From: Acinetobacter colistiniresistens
GTDB lineage: Bacteria; Pseudomonadota; Gammaproteobacteria; Pseudomonadales; Moraxellaceae
NCBI RefSeq assembly: GCF_024582815.1
Contig: NZ_CP102099.1
Coordinates: 3,162,001 to 3,226,000 of the forward strand
Length of the DNA: 64,000 bases
Reading direction: 5' to 3'
Shown: positions 57,377 through 64,000 of the stretch, piece by piece
Layout: every line of letters starts with the position of its first letter
Position numbering within the stretch: the first letter of the stretch is position 1
Position numbers and translations under genes: made by a program
The notes under the pieces: generated by a model
Told to the model about the DNA's origin: nothing
The model's database searches: none
The model's input: the letters and a program-made list of their open reading frames with translations, nothing else

Positions 57377-57694
57377 TTACTTAGTTTCTTTATGGGGCAA
57401 TAAAACCTCAAAACGATGTAGATGGGTAAAACGCCCTATCTGTACTTGATATTGATCAATTTGCGGCACTAATCTTTGGAAATGTTCAGATTGCACATGT
57501 AAATCCAGTGCTTCACGATTTATCCATTCTTCAATAAAAACAAAATGTCCTCTTTGCTTATGATCATGATAAAGATCATAAGCAATGCATCCTGCTTCGG
57601 TTCTAGTTTTCTCAATCAGTTCCTGATAAAGCGGTAAAACCCTATCAATATGTTCTGGTTGAATAAAGTCTTCAGCAATCAGTTTCAGAGTCAC
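57377..57694 (-). CDS. Antibiotic biosynthesis monooxygenase (ABM) domain protein
   Basis: 105 residues, a single ABM ferredoxin-like fold: LIEKTRTEAGCIAYDLYHDH near 27-46, FVFIEEWINREALDLHVQSEHFQ near 52-75. Relatives (YgiN type) oxidise quinols or act on small aromatics without cofactors. It stands alone upstream of nothing in particular, beyond the purA terminator. Confidence 0.8.
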   Translation of the reverse strand: MTLKLIAEDFIQPEHIDRVLPLYQELIEKTRTEAGCIAYDLYHDHKQRGHFVFIEEWINREALDLHVQSEHFQRLVPQIDQYQVQIGRFTHLHRFEVLLPHKETK

Positions 57695-57726
57695 ACCCTA
57701 ACCTCTCACTTGAAATTTTCCCCATA

Positions 57727-57758
57727 AAAAAAGCCCTCAAAATGATGAGAGCTTTTTT
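57727..57758 (-). terminator. purA terminator
   Basis: On the minus strand AAAGCTCTCA pairs with TTGAGGGCTTT with a G-T pair, and seven T follow. It lies 15 bases after the purA stop. Confidence 0.85.
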
Positions 57759-57772
57759 ATCATCGACTCAGC

Positions 57773-59107
<1,335 letters not shown>

Positions 59108-59151
59108 TCATGCTGTTAAAATTGGAAACCAAGTCTTGAGTGACTTGGCAA

Positions 59152-60318
59152 TTAAATTTTTTCAATCACCCATTGCCCGTTTTGAGACACCAACTGATGG
59201 GTCGCATAAGGCACTGAGCTTAAATCATCATTACCTAACAATTGCACCACACGTAAACCTTGGCTACGCGCATCTACAATTGCATTTAATAAATCTTGGT
59301 CTTGGCCTTTTGGGGCAACTACAGTTTCAATTTCAACAAACTGAGTTGCACCTAAAGCATATAAATCACAACTAAAACCGGTTGCTGGACGGGCACGACC
59401 AAAGTGCTCACCAATACCATCATAACGCCCACCTTGTGCCAGTGGTGCTGCACGATTTGGTGCATAGATGGCATACATCAAACCTGTATGGTAGTGATAA
59501 CTACGCAACTCCACTACGTCAATGCCAACATTGAGGTCAGACCAACGCGACTGGATTTGCGCCAATGTCGATTTCAATGCATCCAATGCAGTTTTAAAAT
59601 CAACATCGCTTAAAATATCTTGGCTTAAATGCGCCTGTAATGCATCAAGGTCACTTGCATAACGACCTAATGCATAAAAATCCGTACCCATTGCTAAATC
59701 TTGGGTAAACGCCTCAAGCTCTGGCAATGCTTTACGCTGATATAAATCAGAAAGTTCACTTTCTGTATTTTTATTTAAACCAGCACGTTTCACCAAACTA
59801 CGGAATAAACCGACATGACCGAGGTCTAAGTGAGCCCCTTCTAAAGTATGGGTATGCTCAATTAATGCGAGCATGACATTGATCATTTCAACATCGGCCT
59901 CAATGCTGTCATGACCATACAACTCTGCACCTAACTGTAATGGTGCACGTGTTGCATTAAAATTCTGTGGTTTGGTATGCAAGACTGAACCTGCATAGCA
60001 ATAACGCGCTACGCCTTCAACTGGGCGTACATGAGCATCGATACGTGCCACTTGCGGTGTCATATCCGCACGAACACCAAGTAGACGACCTGAAAGCTGA
60101 TCAATGACTTTGAATGTAACTAAATCCAAATCTTGATTAGATTCTGAAAGTAACGAGAGCGATTCGATATACTCAATAAATGGTGTATACACCAATTGAT
60201 AACCTCGAACTGCGAGGAAATCTAACGCTTCTCGACGCAAGGTTTCAACCACTTGCGCTTGTTCTGGCAATACATCTGCTACCCCGTCAGGGAGCAACCA
60301 TGTCTCTGAAATGGCCAT
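59152..60318 (-). CDS. hisZ: ATP phosphoribosyltransferase regulatory subunit
   Basis: 388 residues, a HisRS-like fold without tRNA-binding parts. LPDGVADVLPEQAQVVETLRRE at the start, RGYQLVYTPFIEYIESL, VRADMTPQVARIDAHV near 78 and ALAQGGRYDGIGEHFGRARPATGFS (parts: GGRYDGIGEHFG) near 295 are motif-2 and motif-3 like. HisZ activates the short form of HisG in the first step of histidine synthesis. The hisZ-purA order is conserved in related genera. Confidence 0.95.
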   Translation of the reverse strand: MAISETWLLPDGVADVLPEQAQVVETLRREALDFLAVRGYQLVYTPFIEYIESLSLLSESNQDLDLVTFKVIDQLSGRLLGVRADMTPQVARIDAHVRPVEGVARYCYAGSVLHTKPQNFNATRAPLQLGAELYGHDSIEADVEMINVMLALIEHTHTLEGAHLDLGHVGLFRSLVKRAGLNKNTESELSDLYQRKALPELEAFTQDLAMGTDFYALGRYASDLDALQAHLSQDILSDVDFKTALDALKSTLAQIQSRWSDLNVGIDVVELRSYHYHTGLMYAIYAPNRAAPLAQGGRYDGIGEHFGRARPATGFSCDLYALGATQFVEIETVVAPKGQDQDLLNAIVDARSQGLRVVQLLGNDDLSSVPYATHQLVSQNGQWVIEKI

Positions 60319-60378
60319 GTTCCAAACCTAAAATCTGTTCAATGTGGAAGCATCCACACAAAAAGCAACCACATAAAA

Positions 60379-60406
60379 AAATCGGGAGTACGCCCGATTT
60401 CTCTAA
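60379..60406 (-). terminator. Terminator after the AroE-like gene
   Basis: AAATCGGG and CCCGATTT pair perfectly around six bases; on the minus strand seven T follow. It separates the AroE-like gene from hisZ. Confidence 0.8.
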
Positions 60407-60486
60407 GTCTAACACGTTAGTGAATACCATGCACAAAAAATTTAGACTAATCTGGATTTAGCTGTATAAATTTTAAAATCATATTT

Positions 60487-61290
60487 TCAACATCTTTTCT
60501 GCATAAATAATTCAAGCATTAAACTGAGCTGTCCCTCAAGCATGGCTTTTCCAAAATGTATTTGGGTGTGTTGCTCAGCCAGCGTTAATAACTTTGTTTT
60601 TTCAACTGTTACAACACATTCTGCCACCATTTTTGCTTTTTTAATTATATCTTCTGTCGTTGGCAATGGATCTGCTTCATTCATGCCAAGCGGAGTTGCA
60701 TTAATAAGCAAATCAAAATGCTCAACCACTTTTTCATTAATTTTGATCTTAATATTTTTAAATTTCGCCTGTAGATGATGTTTTAATTTTTCAGCCCGTT
60801 CATGAGAGCGATTCAAAATATTGAGTTCCAAACATTCTTCAGCCAATAAGGCATATGCAATTGCTGAAGCAGCTCCACCAGCACCCATCAAAACGCAGCG
60901 CTTATTTTTCAATACATATCCGTTGCTTTTCAGACCTGCAACAAAACCAACTCCATCAAAGTTATATCCATGCAAACTTGCATCTGGCTGACGGTAGATT
61001 AGATTGCATGCTTCGATAAACTTTACTTCACTTTCATATGAATCAATTAAAGAAATAATCTGCTGTTTATATGGCATGGTCACAACTGCTCCAACAAAGT
61101 TATGAATTTTTTTGATGCCTTCTATTGCATCCTTTAAATGTTCTGGAGAGATGTGAAAACCAATTGCAATATATTCTCCCAGCAATCCTCTATTTGCTAA
61201 TAATTGATTCATCAACTCTGGCGTTTTAGCTTTTTCAATCGGATCACCAATTAAAACGATTAACTTTGTTTTCCCATTTATATTGATCAA
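60487..61290 (-). CDS. Shikimate dehydrogenase-like protein (AroE paralogue)
   Basis: 267 residues. The catalytic Lys is in VTMPYKQQII near 70, Asp in GYNFDGVGFVAGL near 110, the NAD(P) loop in CVLMGAGGAASAIAYAL near 133, and NATPLGMN near 195. True AroE has a Ser-x-Ser that holds shikimate in GNPI.HSKSP; here the site reads GDPIEKAKTPELMN, so the serines are Ala and Thr. The protein thus belongs to an AroE-like side group and may act on another substrate (quinate, aminoshikimate or unknown). The gene looks AT-richer than its neighbours and has its own terminator. Confidence 0.8.
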   Translation of the reverse strand: MININGKTKLIVLIGDPIEKAKTPELMNQLLANRGLLGEYIAIGFHISPEHLKDAIEGIKKIHNFVGAVVTMPYKQQIISLIDSYESEVKFIEACNLIYRQPDASLHGYNFDGVGFVAGLKSNGYVLKNKRCVLMGAGGAASAIAYALLAEECLELNILNRSHERAEKLKHHLQAKFKNIKIKINEKVVEHFDLLINATPLGMNEADPLPTTEDIIKKAKMVAECVVTVEKTKLLTLAEQHTQIHFGKAMLEGQLSLMLELFMQKRC

Positions 61291-61429
61291 TTTAATCCCC
61301 TTATTTTTATTAGTATTATATTAAAAATAGAACCTACTTAAGTTCCACCTTGGGTTTCGCTCCACATAATCTTACAAATGAGCTTATTTTTACTACTAAA
61401 TACTAAGTCTCAAGATTCAAATTTTAAAC

Positions 61430-61753
61430 TTAGCTATCATCTTTAAGATTTTTAGGTGTCTGTATCAACACCTCCAAAACATTCACCAGCTCAACATTTT
61501 GTTTTTCTAAAGCAGTAATATTGACTACAGTGCGATCTAGTACCTCTTGTTGTACATGCATCTTCTTAGCGAGATCCTGCATGATTTCCAGACTCTTTTT
61601 CAGGTGTAATTCCAGATGCAGTACTTTTTCTTCAAGTTGTTGCACCTGAACATCTTGGTTTCGTACGTCTACGCTTTTAAACTGAAACCAGAATAAAAAA
61701 GCCACCGCCAACAATAAAACAGCAATAAATCCCCAAACCAACATCAATGTCAT
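61430..61753 (-). CDS. Small membrane-anchored coiled-coil protein
   Basis: 107 residues from the ATG at 61753 (MTLMLVWGFIAVLL). One membrane helix at about 3-23 is followed by a long amphipathic helix with leucine heptads (VQQLEEKVLHLELHLKKSLEIMQDLAKKM) to about 95. There is no other recognisable domain. It starts 20 bases after the Epd-like gene and is probably co-transcribed. The function is unknown. Confidence 0.7.
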   Translation of the reverse strand: MTLMLVWGFIAVLLLAVAFLFWFQFKSVDVRNQDVQVQQLEEKVLHLELHLKKSLEIMQDLAKKMHVQQEVLDRTVVNITALEKQNVELVNVLEVLIQTPKNLKDDS

Positions 61754-61773
61754 GCAATACCCCACATTATTAT

Positions 61774-62817
61774 TTATATCTTATTTAAAATATTAATTAC
61801 AAAAGATTCACACAAATCCAGCAAGCGATTTGCATATCCCCATTCATTATCATACCACGCAAAAACTTTTGCTTGATGCCCCACCACCATGGTCTGGGTT
61901 AAATCAACAATTAGAGAATACGGTGAATGATTAAAGTCACTCGAAACCAGATCTTCATCTGTCACTTGCATAATCTGCGCATAATCAAATTGTGCAGCTT
62001 TGCTCAAAACTTCATTCACTTTATGCACGGTAATCGGCGAATGTGAAACAAAAGTAAGATCAATCGCTGCCACATTAATGGTCGGTACACGAATGGAATA
62101 ACCATTGATCCGATCTTCCATTTTCGGCATGACCTGCTTCAGTGCACCCAAGGCACTTGATGTGGTTGGAATAATATTTTGCCCAGACGCACGTGCACGA
62201 CGTAAATCCCGATGCGCATGATCCAATACCGATTGATCTGCCGTAACTGCATGGATTTCTGTCATTAATGCCGTATCAATACCAAAGGCATCATCAATAA
62301 TTTTGACCAATGGTACCAATGCCTGTGTAGTACATGAAACACTAGAAATAATTTGATCTGAGGCTTTAACCTCGTTGTGATTGACACCATAGACAATCGC
62401 CGCATCGACCGAATCAAAAGGTGCAGCACCAATAATCACTCGCTTCGCACCCGCTTCAACATGACGAGTGGCATCAACCCGTGAGCGGAATAAACCTGTA
62501 CATTCAAGTACTACATCAATATCTAAGTCTGCCCACGGTAATAATTCAGGCTGGGCCTGTTTAAAAACCTGTAGCTTTAACTGGCGTTGGTTGGACTGAA
62601 TATTCAGAAAAATATGCTGGTTTTCAATCTGAATTTCAACTTTTCCGGCAAAACGCCCATGCGTGGTGTCATATTTGAATAAATGCACCAAGGTCTGTAC
62701 ATCAGCAATATCATTAATGGCAACGATATCAAACTGAAATTGCTTAGGACTCTCAAACCACGCACGTAATACATTCCGACCAATTCGACCAAATCCATTG
62801 ATAGCGATACGTTGCAT
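61774..62817 (-). CDS. epd: Epd/GAPDH-family dehydrogenase (erythrose-4-phosphate dehydrogenase-like)
   Basis: 347 residues. RIAINGFGRIGRNVLRAW is the NAD-binding start; the active-site Cys is in SSVSCTTQALVPLVKIIDDAFG near 152. HAVTADQSVLDHAHRDLRRARA and VPTINVAAIDL are closer to Epd than to GapA, and SLIVDLTQTMVVG likewise. Epd oxidises erythrose-4-phosphate for pyridoxal phosphate synthesis. The usual SCTTN reads SCTTQ here. GAPDH activity cannot be excluded. It is divergent from alaS. Confidence 0.75.
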   Translation of the reverse strand: MQRIAINGFGRIGRNVLRAWFESPKQFQFDIVAINDIADVQTLVHLFKYDTTHGRFAGKVEIQIENQHIFLNIQSNQRQLKLQVFKQAQPELLPWADLDIDVVLECTGLFRSRVDATRHVEAGAKRVIIGAAPFDSVDAAIVYGVNHNEVKASDQIISSVSCTTQALVPLVKIIDDAFGIDTALMTEIHAVTADQSVLDHAHRDLRRARASGQNIIPTTSSALGALKQVMPKMEDRINGYSIRVPTINVAAIDLTFVSHSPITVHKVNEVLSKAAQFDYAQIMQVTDEDLVSSDFNHSPYSLIVDLTQTMVVGHQAKVFAWYDNEWGYANRLLDLCESFVINILNKI

Positions 62818-62938
62818 GTAGCGTCCTTCTTCATCAAAACATCATCTTTTCTATGCTATATGGTAAAACATCAAGCGCATTGTTGAATATAGATTTTTAG
62901 CTTAAACACAGTTTTATATGATATTGCTTGTAAAATCG

Positions 62939-62967
62939 TTGGTGAGGCGGGTATTTTCCGTTATAAT
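62939..62967 (+). promoter_or_regulatory. Sigma-70 promoter of alaS
   Basis: TTGGTG, exactly 17 bases, then TATAAT. Transcription would begin near 62974, about 100 bases before alaS. Confidence 0.7.
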
Positions 62968-63044
62968 TTAGCACTTTTAAAATCTATGCCACGCACTGGG
63001 TTCGATTGTAGAACATTAGACACAACGTACCTTGTTGCAAATAG

Positions 63045-64000
<956 letters not shown>

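Overview
The window reads as chromosomal DNA of an Acinetobacter species. Several things point there: the tsaE-mutL-miaA-hfq order with an Hfq that carries a very long glycine-rich tail, the cyoABCDE operon, the rpsF-rpsR-rplI / dnaB-alr block, the AT-rich non-coding DNA, and the general character of the proteins. I see no rRNA, tRNA, CRISPR array, prophage or complete insertion sequence. Most of the window is core genome. The accessory part is mainly positions 1-6.8 kb, with a possible second patch at 21.3-23.3 kb and perhaps 60.4-61.3 kb.

Left end (1-6.8 kb, minus strand): a type VI secretion (T6SS) vgrG island. It runs from vgrG (broken by one frameshift) through a 519-residue putative membrane-acting effector and a small membrane immunity protein. 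It continues with a decayed second copy of the effector tail plus immunity gene, a Sel1-repeat lipoprotein and the start of a further gene at the edge. The tail-plus-immunity remnant is a recombination scar of effector-immunity turnover and is the most interesting structure here.

6.8-17.6 kb: a CHMI-like tautomerase, a PIF1-type helicase and an alpha/beta hydrolase, then an ethanolamine catabolism cluster. The cluster has a GAF regulator, an aldehyde dehydrogenase, an ethanolamine permease and the two subunits of B12-dependent ethanolamine ammonia-lyase, followed by a glutamine-amidotransferase-like protein. Ethanolamine is imported, split to acetaldehyde and ammonia, and the acetaldehyde oxidised to acetate, with no microcompartment genes nearby. 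The regulator has an AcoR-like GAF half but no AAA+ domain, although a good -24/-12 promoter candidate lies before the permease gene.

17.9-35 kb: glnS, ppiB and lpxH; a secreted S1-type protease with a lipoprotein gene; nitroreductase, quinone reductase, TetR and EamA genes; the hfq-miaA-mutL-tsaE operon, with miaA broken by two single-base deletions; two pseudouridine synthases; an orphan RelB-like protein; a GNAT enzyme; a glycine-zipper protein; and a luciferase-like monooxygenase. 35-41.7 kb: a PAS-GGDEF-EAL protein, the divergent ppsR/ppsA pair and a GYF-RDD membrane protein.

41.7-64 kb: cyoABCDE behind a perfect 14-bp inverted repeat; rpsF-rpsR-rplI behind a leader that resembles the S6:S18 autoregulatory element; a TM2 protein, dnaB, alr and DoxX; the Anbu proteasome-like operon (ATP-grasp, alpha-E, transglutaminase, Anbu) with a divergent WYL regulator; purA-hisZ; an AroE-like paralogue lacking the usual shikimate-binding serines; an Epd/GAPDH-family enzyme; and the start of alaS, cut by the window edge. 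Three certain frameshifts (vgrG, two in miaA) and one possible one (protease 5' end) are each explained by one missing base in or next to a short homopolymer, so assembly error must be excluded before calling these genes dead.
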